A stretch of 64,000 nucleotides of DNA, from positions 52,413-116,412 of the forward strand of contig WNNJ02001830.1 of NCBI GenBank assembly GCA_012934845.2, in the 5' to 3' direction. This document shows, piece after piece, positions 46,601-57,200 of this stretch. Position 1 is the stretch's first letter; every line of letters starts with the position of its first letter. Source of the stretch: Pomphorhynchus laevis (taxonomy: Eukaryota > Acanthocephala > Palaeacanthocephala > Echinorhynchida > Pomphorhynchidae). The notes under the pieces are model-generated. The model did not search any database. It was not told the DNA's origin and worked only from the letters and a program-made list of their open reading frames with translations. The position numbers were made by a program, and so were the translations under genes.

Positions 46601-47680
46601 CCATTACAAAATAAAAAGGTAGGCACAAATCAATTTTATATCCAACATTTAAGTCAAGTTCAAGCTGGAATAAATAAATCATTCGCATTAGACAATTGTT
46701 CGCCAAGAATAATTACCAAACGTGCTTCATGATCGATCATCACAACATTAATCAACAACGGAAAAAATACATTTGTATTTCCAAAATACAAATTATTAAT
46801 AAATTTCAAAAACAAATTATTCATAAATTATTCATAATTATTTATCAATAATGGATCAACTATTTGAAACTAATTATTCATTGCATAATAATAAATTGCA
46901 TTTTAGTTATTAAAAAATGTCTTATAATAAAATAATAATTACTAAAAAATCCACTGTCTAACGTAATTTTATTTATATTAAATATTAATTAAATATTTAA
47001 TTATTATATAACAAAAATTTAAAACTAATTATTCTTTACACGTCCATACAGTTTATTTTATTTCTAATTTTATTAATTTTATACTAATTTTATACTAATT
47101 TGTTTCGTTTATTTCTTTAGTAACAAATAAATGTTACTTTATTAATTGTTGCTTATTTATTACTTAATAAATAAATGTTAAATATTTATATACAATATTT
47201 TTATACAAAAAATTATAAATTCTTAGTAATTACATTTATTTTATAATTAATTTATTCATAATAAATCTATAAAAAAATCCTTTATATTATAATAATACTA
47301 TAATATAAGTTAATAAATATTAATCAATATATTAATAAATTATTTATAATTTTTTATTTATTAATAATCTGAAATGATATATTAGCCCACCTCGGCCTTT
47401 CGGCAATAGCGGAAATAAAAAATAAATACAATCATGACATTAATATAAGAACTTACATTTATCATTTGTTTACATCAATTATATGAATTGACAATTAATA
47501 TAATTGATATCAATATTATAATATATTAATTATAATTATTAATATAATTATTAGTAATAATTATTTATATATTAATTGATAATTAATATTATTAAAATTA
47601 ATTATATATTATATATATTGATATTATATATAATATTATTAATATTATTGATATTAATATATTAATTATAATAATTATTA
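46601..47680. other. AT-rich spacer
   Basis: Extremely AT-rich, without exon. Long runs of ATTAATAAT-type sequence. Confidence 0.5.
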
Positions 47681-47684
47681 TAAA

Positions 47685-47757
47685 CCACTAACATCATCAT
47701 GCACCGGCGTTAGTACTCATCAGGTTGCAGGCACTGATCACTAACGTTTCAACATGC
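47685..47757 (-). ncRNA. Hammerhead-like motif, reversed order (320-bp family)
   Basis: Minus strand: UGAAACGUUAGUGAUCAG, CCUGCAAC-CUGAUGA, ACUAACGCC-GGUGCAUG. Stem III CGUUAGU/ACUAACG pairs. The NUH reads GCC, so it is probably inactive. Confidence 0.45.
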
Positions 47758-48092
47758 TGTAATACTTTAATGGTCAATATGGAATTACTGAGCAGTTCAT
47801 ATTTATATACATATAAATATGTATATTATATATACATATTTATATTATATATATGTTGAAAGTATCAATAGGGTTATTTGAACCACAGCTTGGGATTCTT
47901 GTTTCTGTCGGATTCATAAATATATCAAAATAGGTAAGTATACAAAATTAATACATATTAATTAATAATTAATATTGATTTATATTAATATTACTGTGAA
48001 ATGTAAGGATGTTATACTACTATCTTCTTTAGTCCTAAACTAGTGTACAAATATCGTCACGAAACCGTTGCAACACGACCTTACACTAGCAT

Positions 48093-48159
48093 CATCCTGC
48101 GCCGACGCTAGTACTCAATGGATCATCAGGTTGCAGGCACTGAGCACTGTTTCAACATG
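48093..48159 (-). ncRNA. Hammerhead-like motif, reversed order (320-bp family)
   Basis: Minus strand: UGAAACAGUGCUCAG, CCUGCAAC-CUGAUGA-UCCA, UUGAGUACUAGCGUC-GGCGCAGG. Stem I pairs six of eight positions; stem III is shortened by a small deletion. NUH GUC and CUGAUGA are intact. No clear stem II. Confidence 0.45.
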
Positions 48160-48445
48160 ATGTAATACTTTAATGGTCATTGTGGAATTTGAAGTGGTTA
48201 AACAATTGCACGAAACTGTCCTGCGAATCTGTAGACTCTTTACCAGTTTATTACTTTTTGAAATAGATTTCCTAAGCAGTTAATAGCTTTACTGAGCAGT
48301 TCAATAGATTTCATGAGCAGTTCCAGAAATCTATTTCGAAAAGTATAAGCCCGGTAAGGAATCTATAAATTTGAGGAAAAGTGTCGTGACATTTTTCAAT
48401 AACTAGCCCAGCTAGTTATTCGTTTTGACCATCAAAGTATTCCGA

Positions 48446-48512
48446 CATGCTGAAACGCTAGTGCTCAGAGCCTGCGCCCTGTTGATCCACTGAGTACTAA
48501 CGTCGAGACAGG
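48446..48512 (+). ncRNA. Hammerhead-like motif, reversed order (320-bp family)
   Basis: GAAACGCTAGTGCTCAG pairs over 14 positions (one A-C mismatch) with CTGAGTACTAACGT; NUH is GTC. The central core reads CTGTTGA, one change from CUGAUGA. The Ia strand CCUGCGCC is a perfect complement of GGCGCAGG in the 48.1 kb copy. Confidence 0.45.
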
Positions 48513-48739
48513 ATGATGTTGTTGGTTAGATCGTATGGCAACTGGTTCGTGGCGATGAACCCACACTAGTTTGCATACACATATTTAGGATTAAAGCATA
48601 AAGCAGTATAACATCCTTACATTTCACTGATTTTAAAACCCTAAACACTAACGATTACATTCAGCGAGAATCAACAATACTAAACGGTATGAAAAAATGT
48701 GTCACGTCTCATAATATGGTGCATATGCGTATTTGCAAG

Positions 48740-49215
48740 CCTAAATTTTAAAAATATTATAATACTCAACCATTTGGTCCAGAGATAAACGTCAAATGTG
48801 GTATGTCAATTCACATGCACTGAATCCGAATGTAAAATTCGGAATTGCACCTACATTGGATACATCACATAAGCGCTCCATAACCGTGAGCGACAGCAGA
48901 CCTATAATGTCTAATAAAAAAGCACTTTGAAGAAAGGGAACAAGAAGCAGGTAACATTGAAAGAAATCAACTAACACACAGTCGCATCATAAATTGAGAA
49001 AATACGAACTTTAATTACTTTAATTTTGACAATAAAAACCAGACTACCGAAAATCAACGAAAAATATGAAGGGTTCATTCGAACTCTAAAGGTGTATTAA
49101 TGTTAATTTACATTTATTTATATAATTTTATTTATTGCACATTTGCATTATTTTTAGATTGTATTTTCTAAAGATGGTCTAGAAAGGACCGAAAGCTTTT
49201 TTATACTGTGGGACA
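48740..49215 (+). mobile_element. Penelope-like 3' end with degraded GIY-YIG
   Basis: Reads near IRNCTYIGYIT at 48,840-48,870, then a KKHFEEREQEAGNIERNQL helix region, typical of the C-terminal nuclease. The end (GATGGTCTAGAAAGGACCGA) is the inverse of the start at 41,440. It therefore closes the element that began at 41,430, with about 5 kb of later insertions inside. Confidence 0.6.
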
Positions 49216-49637
49216 AATTGTATTCATTTAAATTTCTTAAATTATGTATATATTATACAGTAAAAGTAGTATGTTAAATTTGTGAATAATTTTACATTTT
49301 ATCTTTCGAAAAATTGCAACTCCAATTAAATTCAAATTTTTTATTTTCAAATGAATCTGCATTTATCATAAAAATACGTTTTATATTTACGATTATAGCA
49401 AAATCATTTTTTTCGTTAATGAATGAATATGCATTTGAAATTTAAATAATAAATCATAATTTGTTTTATATTAAATCGAAAAGCCTTTCCCAGCAAAAAA
49501 TTAAACATTTCTTCAATATTTTGATCTCTAGCTTTTCAAGAAAAGTTATAAGTGTTCAAGTTAATTACAAAGCACTTATTACTTAAACAGTTACAGTTAT
49601 AACTGTCTAATTTAAACAGTTATAATTGTCTAAGTTA

Positions 49638-50127
49638 GACATTGACCTCATCAGTAGGCTCACTGCTGATGAGGTCCACCTACGCTGATTGTAGTGTACA
49701 GTGCTGCATCTAGGATTAAAGTATTCACACGAGGATAATTTATGAAGCCGACCAAATGAAGATACTCGCTCGTGTATGCAATTATTCATTCTATTAACCT
49801 GGCAGATTCCGGTTTCCTGTCAAGAAGATTCAAAAGACAGATTGTCGGTTGTTTCCGGCAACTGTAGTGCTATCTCCGTCATTTTGTTACAAAAGACGGA
49901 AACAACGTACAGTTTGCACAAGTGGAAATGTTTTCCTTACAAACTGTATCGTTTGTTTTTACAGAAAGGCAGCAGAGGAAAATTTCAGCAGATCATTAAA
50001 GGACCGAAACACGAAATGTAGGCGTAGGCTCACTGCTGATGAGGTCTACCTACGCTGATTGTAGTGTACAGTGCTGCATCTAGGATTAAAGAATTCACAC
50101 GAGGATAATTGATGAAGCCGACCAAAT
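49638..50127 (+). repeat. 370-bp hammerhead repeat, 1.3 units
   Basis: GCTCACTGCTGATGAGGTC and the following 90 bp occur at 49,658 and 50,028, a period of 370 bp. Only the second block has the full GAAA strand; the first begins with an 11-bp inverted copy of the CUGAUGAGGUC strand. The body contains no RT. Confidence 0.75.
50001..50073 (+). ncRNA. Hammerhead-like motif, reversed order, best example
   Basis: GGACCGAAACAC (50,001-50,012), CACTGCTGATGAGGTCT (50,031-50,047), GTGTACAGTG (50,064-50,073). Stem II GGACC/GGUCU (GGUCC in the first unit), stem III ACAC/GUGU, stem I CACUG/CAGUG: all 4-5 bp and complete. NUH is GUA, cleavage expected after 50,068. An extra helix GCGUAGG/CCUACGC (50,022-50,028 with 50,049-50,055) puts CUGAUGA in its apical loop, separated from stem III by an 8-9 nt internal loop. 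Confidence 0.7.
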
Positions 50128-50609
50128 GATTTCTTCAATATTTTGATCTCTAGCTTTTCAAGAAAAGTTATAAGTGTTCAAGTTAATTACAAAACACTTA
50201 TTACTTAAACAGTTACAGTTATAACTGTCTAACTTAAACAGTTATAATTGTTTAAGTTTGAAGTTATAAAAATTAAAAGTTTTAAGTTTAACAGTTATTA
50301 GTGCTCAAGTTAATTACAATTATTCTTCTTGAAAATGTTTTCGGCTAGGGATCGAAATATTGAAGAAATGTTTAATTTCTTTTTGCCGGGAAAGGCTTTT
50401 CGATTTAATATGGAATATGTACCGCAGCGTGTCTCGTTCAGATTTAACATAATTTGTTTATTCTTAATTTTATATTTGTTTATTCTTTATTCTTATTTTT
50501 TTGTAATGTGTTTATTTAAAAACTATTACAAAAATTTCAAAAATTACCTGATTTTAATAGAAGTATTATGCATGCATTAAAAATAATTTTAGGAATTTGA
50601 AGTTTTCGT

Positions 50610-50957
50610 TTGGTTTACAAAAGCATATCAAAAAATCGTCAAATGATTTTTCTCTCATTTTTCAGTTACCGACATGTATATGAAAATGTGCTATTCTTTT
50701 TAATAATATCACTGTTAATGTATATAAGTGATTATGTTAGTAATTCAAAACTTAAATACCAATATTGTATTTTTAGACAAGGTATATACAGTCTCCGGAA
50801 TGTACACCTAAATTTGAACTATTTGTCAAACGTGTATCAGAATTTAAGTAATATGAACTTTACCTCGTTAATAAAAGCGTCAATATTAGCAGAGGTTTGT
50901 AATGACTTATTATTGAATATTTTGCCAAATCACTTATATGCTTTTGACATGGACTAA
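50610..50957 (+). other. 115-aa open frame, unrecognised
   Basis: Continuous frame with a hydrophobic segment (VLFFLIISLLMYI) near its start. A fair splice acceptor (CTCATTTTTCAG) lies inside at about 50,664, so it could be a terminal exon or part of the foldback family next to it. No domain recognised. Confidence 0.2.
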
Positions 50958-50959
50958 TG

Positions 50960-51765
50960 CTAAAATTGTTAAATGTAAATTTAGCAATTATATTTTAAAT
51001 TTTTATATTCTTTAAAATATGCATTTATACAATGAATATGTTTAACAAAATATAATATAAATTAGACTTATTTCGAATGTATTTTTTATAAAAATGTATG
51101 TATATACTACGGAAAAACTTGTATACAACAAAATTTATTTATATACTACATTACGTATTTATATACTACATAATGTATTTAGGAATAACATAATGTATTT
51201 AAATTCTACAGAATATGTATATACAAAACATAATTAAAACTACTTTGTAATTGTATACGCTTCATCAAGCATTTTGCAGCTTGAATCTTTGGACAAGAAT
51301 GTAACATTTTAATATTATATATTGAATAATATTTATTATTCAATTAATATTTATAAATAAATAATATTAAATAATTGATTTAATAATTCATTAAACAATA
51401 AATAATTGGTTGATATTAAATCAACACATTAATTTTAGTTTATTATTTTATATAATAAGATAATAAATTATTATTTTATTATTATAATTATAATTATTCT
51501 ATTTTAATTATTTTATTATAATTATAATTATTTTATTATTTATTATTTATTTTTAATTTATTTTCCCACATTATAAAAGTTGTTTAAAAAGTAGTAAAAA
51601 ATCAAAATTAAAATTTTGTATGATATAATATATCATAATATGAATTATTACATATTTATAAATTTTAACATAATTTAAAACAATGTGTAAATAAATATTA
51701 TTGAATATAAATTATTTAAATTAATAATAACTATTAATTTAATGATAATTATTATCTCAACTTCT
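50960..51765. other. Noncoding, no feature recognised
   Basis: Very AT-rich; ATTATTTTATTATAATTA-type runs at 51,470-51,560. Confidence 0.5.
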
Positions 51766-51769
51766 CCTG

Positions 51770-52450
51770 GTGCTTCTGCTTAGCTCAATGCTTTTTAAAT
51801 TATTCGTGAAACCGGCTAACGCCAAACGAATTTCGTGACAGTATATCGACAATATATGGTTGGGATCCATAAGGCTTGTAATCGAATTGTGTGTGCAACG
51901 CTAGTCCTTTTTTATCACATTTATTGTCGTGTAAGCGTGGAGGACTGCAAATTGTCCGCCATAACGCAATGAGGGACTTTGTAGCTGGCGAACTGAATAA
52001 ATGTGGCCAATCGCGTAGAAATAGAACCGCATTTGCAGAATATTAGCGAGACTTTGATGTTCGAAAATTCATTAACCACTCGTGAAAGGGAAGCGATGCA
52101 ATGGATCATATTGTGTGATATGGATTATATGGGTATCTATTCGTGCGGACTTTTTCGACGTCCATAGCTTTGTCGAATCGTAATCTACATCTGTAGCGTC
52201 AGCATTTAATTATAATGAAAATCGCGAAATCTCAAAATATGAAGAAAGAATAGTCGACGAAAGAGGTTTCTTCGTTCCCTTCATTTTATCAGTTTCGGGT
52301 GGTCTTGGTCCATGCACGATACCTGTATTGAAACAGATAGCATGATTGAAATCAGTTAAACAGCAGAATCGATCCTATGCCGAGTGTCTATGCAGTTGAA
52401 GAGGGTTATTGCCTTTACACTTGGCCATGCTACTTCCCCTTGCATACGAG
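51770..52450 (+). mobile_element. Retroelement fossil, C-terminal region
   Basis: Plus-strand pieces: KHGG/RHN-type block (GGLQIVRHNAMRDFVAGEL near 51,935-51,995), RADFFDVHSF near 52,145 and SFYQFRVVLV / GLGPCT-type ending near 52,290. This is the same C-terminal arrangement as the fossil at 30,857-32,365, but another copy. Broken in several places. Confidence 0.6.
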
Positions 52451-52664
52451 GATTTCGCTCCGGTTCAGAAAATCTCAGATTCTCCTCACTGTCCAATTGC
52501 CGGTAAATAATTGCAGAATACAAGCTGTTCCTTAAATGGTGGATGGAAACTTCAACTAATTATTTTATAATTTTGCCTGATATTAGACTTGCGTTTTGAG
52601 CTTTTGTAATTTATAAATCGAATTTTCAGTAGACCACTGTTCTATTATTTAAATTATTCAATTA

Positions 52665-53540
52665 TTTGTTATATTATTTTTTATGATATGATATTTTGTA
52701 AGATATTTTTTATGATATGATATTTTGTAAGATATTTTTTATGATATGATATTTTTAAGATATTTTTTATGATATGATATTTTTAAGATATTTTTTATGA
52801 TATGATATTTTGTAAAATATTTTTTATGATATGATATTTTTAAGATATTTTTTATGATATGATATTTTGTAAGATATTTTTTATGATATGATATTTTGTA
52901 AGATATTTTTTATGATATGATATTTTGTAAGATATTTTTTATGATATGATATTTTGTAAAATATTTTTTATGATATGATATTTTTAAGATATTTTTTATG
53001 ATATGATATTTTGTAAGATATTTTTTATGATATGATATTTTTAAGATATTTTTTATGATATGATATTTTGTAAGATATTTTTTATGATATGATATTTTTA
53101 AGATATTTTTTATGATATGATATTTTGTAAGATATTTTTTATGATATGATATTTTGTAAGATATTTTTTATGATATGATATTTTGTAAGATATTTTTTAT
53201 GATATGATATTTTGTAAGATATTTTTTATGATATGATATTTTGTAAGATATTTTTTATGATATGATATTTTGTAAAATATTTTTTATGATATGATATTTT
53301 TAAGATATTTTTTATGATATGATATTTTGTAAAATATTTTTTATGATATGATATTTTTAAGATATTTTTTATGATATGATATTTTGTAAGATATTTTTTA
53401 TGATATGATATTTTTAAGATATTTTTTATGATATGATATTTTGTAAGATATTTTTTATGATATGATATTTTGTAATATGATATCATATTATGATATGACA
53501 TGTAATATGATATATTATGATATGACTAATATGATATTTC
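52665..53540. repeat. 26/29-bp minisatellite, about 29 units
   Basis: TTTTTTATGATATGATATTT followed by TGTAAGA (29 bp) or TAAGA (26 bp). The long and short units alternate irregularly. The minus-strand frame reading KYHIIKNIL over and over is a by-product. Confidence 0.95.
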
Positions 53541-53544
53541 TACT

Positions 53545-53620
53545 GGCATGTTATTATTGATCTGTGGACTTTGTTTCCCGGTAATATAACATATGTTTAA
53601 AATACTAAAAATATGCATTA
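53545..53620 (+). mobile_element. Penelope-like leader remnant
   Basis: TTCTACTGGCATGTTATTAT and GGACTTTGTTTCCCGGTAAT match 3,110-3,175. Confidence 0.65.
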
Positions 53621-54207
53621 TTGATACGACATTATTATTTTTCTGTTATTTTCAAACAAACACAATAATATTAAATATAATATGATACTAAGAAATAAGG
53701 TATCTTAATATAATCTTTAATAATACTATAATAATATAATATTTAATAATATTATAATAATATTAAAATAATATTTACTTAATTTATTTAAAATATTAAT
53801 TATTTAAATTAATTTAAATTATGTATTTAAATAGTTTAACATGAATTATTGCATCATAATTTTTATTATAAATTGTAGCAATATTAATAGTAAATCAGCA
53901 AATTACCTTTTTGAACTTTAAAGACGAAATTGTTTATTAGAAATGTATTTAATCGATTAAATTACAACTGTATTTAACCAAAACAAATTTGTTTAAATGA
54001 AAAACATAATAAAAATACTAAAGATTCACTAAAAGATAAAATTTGTAAATAATCGATAGCGAAATTGCGATTAAGCTACATGAAAATATATTCTTAATTA
54101 TTTTTTATATTCAAGAATTATCAAGTTTCAAATATTAATTTGACATTATATTAATTTATACAAGCGTTAACATAGCTTAAATTATTAACTTTTTATATTT
54201 TTCTTAG
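53621..54207. other. AT-rich spacer before the cysteine-rich gene
   Basis: No exon recognised; it may be intron of the next gene. Confidence 0.4.
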
Positions 54208-57200
54208 GACATCCAAGCTATATGTACTATATGGTATAATTATCAGATCACGGTATTACGTATCAACTACATCTTCACAAATCAAACATGTAATCCTGAA
54301 AACCAATCGTTTCGAAGTGGCTGTTGTCACAGCGGTCACTTAATGCTGCCGGATGGAAAGCTAAAACCCATAGATATCTACAAGTCAAATCACATGTTCA
54401 GGTATAATATAAATCCTTGCATGTTCTTATAAAAGTTTAATTAGACATCATCAACCAAAAGACATTTGGACTTTTACAGACATTTTAAATTATGATCAGA
54501 CTCAGCATGAAGAGTATCATAGAATCGGTAAGGGCTTTGTGACAGTAAAAATTAAATTTTATTCTTGGCATTAATGCAAAAAACTTTTCTATTTCGAATT
54601 TTGATACACAATTTGTATCTTCTTCAGGTATGGCCATATTAAATAAGATGAAGATGTATATGGAATTTAATGAATGCAGTTTTTTTTGATGATTTATGTT
54701 AGCAAGAGAATTATGAGCTCTACAACAAATTATACTTTCGATTACATGGCTAAATAGAATATCATTCTTTTAAATACTTTATTAAATAGTAAAATGAATA
54801 TTATTGAAAAACAGCTTTACAATCAAAATTTTATTTTCTGCAAAATAAAAAAGGTTTATTCAAATTTTCGAACACAACTAAGTTCATCATCCGAAATTGC
54901 ATAAGAATTATATTAAATGATATTTTATACCATTTCAGGAAATAACAGTTACACATTGGTTAGTTCATAGAACAAAATGACAATAAAATATTTTGATTTT
55001 GCTGAAAATAAAATTTTGATTGCCCAGCTGTTTTCATCAAGTTTGTGGACAAAGAGCATTTTATGAATTGAAAGAACATATTTAAAGTTTACGTTCAATT
55101 AATTTATTTTTATTGGTAAGAATTCATTAAAGTATTTAACATTAAAAAATGAATGTGCATTGCAGGGAAATTAAAATACTAAGCACACAAGTGTCCCAAA
55201 ACTTGTCACAAAAATTGAATGAAAAACATCTGGACAAACAAAATTTTAATTGTAGCAAAATCAAACATATGTATTCAAATTTTCAAACACAAATGTGTTT
55301 ATCATAAGGAATTGTATCAGTAGCTGTTAAACTTTGTGCATTTTTATATCATTTCAGGAAAACAGCTACACATCGGTAGCTGTTTACAAAGTTTAACATA
55401 TCCACATCTGCTAGATTTTTTCGTGTTTTTGAAAATTTGAATAACGGCATAAAAATAACACCGTTAAACAGCTACTGATACAATTCCCGATGATAAACAC
55501 AGTTGTGTTTCAAAATTTGAATAAACCTTTTTCGATTTTGCTACAATTAAAATTTTGATTGTCCAGCTAAATTTCGTTCAATTTTGATAAGGAAATATGA
55601 GGAAATGTGATTGATAATATAATCTATTATCGATAAGATATGATTTGTGCTTTTGTAATAATTATTTTATTTTTTCTTTTCCTTTTTGTCCTATATGACG
55701 AAACGTCGTGTAACATTAAATATTCAAAAATCATCTTTGAATATTGAATATTAAAACATATTTGAACATTGAATTGACTCAAAATTCAAAATATAATGTT
55801 GCATACTCATGAAACTTATATTCATTTTATAAATTATAGAATCTGACAACCGATTTTAAACAGATTTGTGTCTTTAAATACCACTTAGTTTTTATTTTTA
55901 TTTTGTTCATAAAAACTGGAATATCAAAATTTGAAAAATAATGTTAAAATATTTAAATAATATTTAAGGAAATGAGATATAACTTGCCATCTCGAATTGA
56001 AAAAATGATTTTTATTTCATAAAAATTGATTTTTATTTTTAATTTCACTTTATAATTCATCTTGATATAAATTGTATAAAATCTTATAACAATTATTTAT
56101 TATTAATTAATTTTTTATTATTTAACTATTTAACTTTTATTTTGCATTATTTTTAATTTGCAATATAAAATATGTAAACTCAGTTAGCTTATTTAAATTG
56201 TCAAATATTAATTTGACATTAGATTGATTAGATTGATTCCAGTTTTTATTTCTGTCACAACAACTGGAATATCGGAAATATTTAAATAATATTTAGGAAA
56301 ATGATATATTAATGCAAATAATTCTATTTATATTCAAATATTATTGTATTTACTTTATTAACGTTTATATTAAAATATTAATTGATCTTTTAAGTATTAA
56401 CTTGTAAAATGTTAAATTATAAATATATTTAAATGAGTAGAAAATAATAAAGTAATATTTTTAATAATATTAAATAATCTAGTAATATTAAATAATATTT
56501 AGCTAGTTAGCGAAATATCAAATAAAATGTTTCCATTTTTTAATCCAGTTTCAATAATTAAAGAGTTGATTTTATAAATGTCTAATTTCCGATCCATTAA
56601 GGTTGCAATTTATGAAATTGCAACTTTATTTCTAAAACTAGAAATGTATTTGAAATCTATTTACAATTCATTTTATTTTAGACAGATCAAATCCACAATG
56701 TATAAACAACAATAATTATGACTCTAGCAATTCAAACATCATTGTCCGGCTTTTTGACAAGTTGTTACAAAGATGTGAGTGCATTGCAATAAAAATCATC
56801 TTTCATTTTCCGTATTTTTTTTATTTAGATAGAGAAATAGCAACAGAAAACATATGCTGTCAGCTTATGTACAAGGATATTCACCCTAATCTTTATGCCG
56901 TTGAATCAGGAGAAACTGTACAACCAAGAATGCTTAATAGTTGCAGTTGTGAGTCAATCAACGATATGACGAAAGTAAATCATAACAGATTCGGTATGCA
57001 TTTCGATTTTATCGTTTTATTAAGTACTTGACGATTTCAACGACTAAACATATTTATATCAACATTTTATAAACTATGGATTATGTCATTATCCATATGG
57101 ATTATGTCATAACGCACCAACCGTGCATTATGAACTGCACGGCTAGGACATTGTATACAACAACAATTTCTTGATAAGATAAAAATAAAAGTATCACAAG

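Larger units (their letters stand above)
47685..48640. repeat. 320-bp hammerhead-like repeat: one partial, one inverted pair
   Basis: A partial unit at 47,685-47,860 (-) and a large foldback whose arms (47,992-48,300 minus and about 48,301-48,635 plus) share GTAAGGATGTTATACT, CTAGTGT and the hammerhead-like block. Units are unrelated in body sequence to the 350/380-bp families. Confidence 0.7.
49440..50445. mobile_element. Foldback element enclosing the 370-bp hammerhead repeat
   Basis: Outer inverted arms: minus 49,440-49,575 and plus 50,320-50,440, both coding-like (RNIEEMFNF, GKAFRFN). A direct repeat of about 131 bp (49,507-49,637 and 50,128-50,258) brackets the hammerhead repeat at 49,638-50,127. 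The arms match the foldback at 22.1-22.5 kb at the peptide level. Confidence 0.65.

Noticed and set aside
50329-50580. 83-aa gene starting MFSARDRNIEE
   Set aside because: It lies in an arm of a foldback and an inverted copy sits at 49.5 kb, so it is better treated as repeat-derived until homologues are found.
52665-53540. 91-aa lysine- and isoleucine-rich repeat protein on the minus strand
   Set aside because: The frame follows the minisatellite units exactly and has no other support.
54629-54690. An extra exon of the cysteine-rich gene after TTCTTCAG
   Set aside because: It has no GT donor and reads into a stop, and the phase already fits without it.
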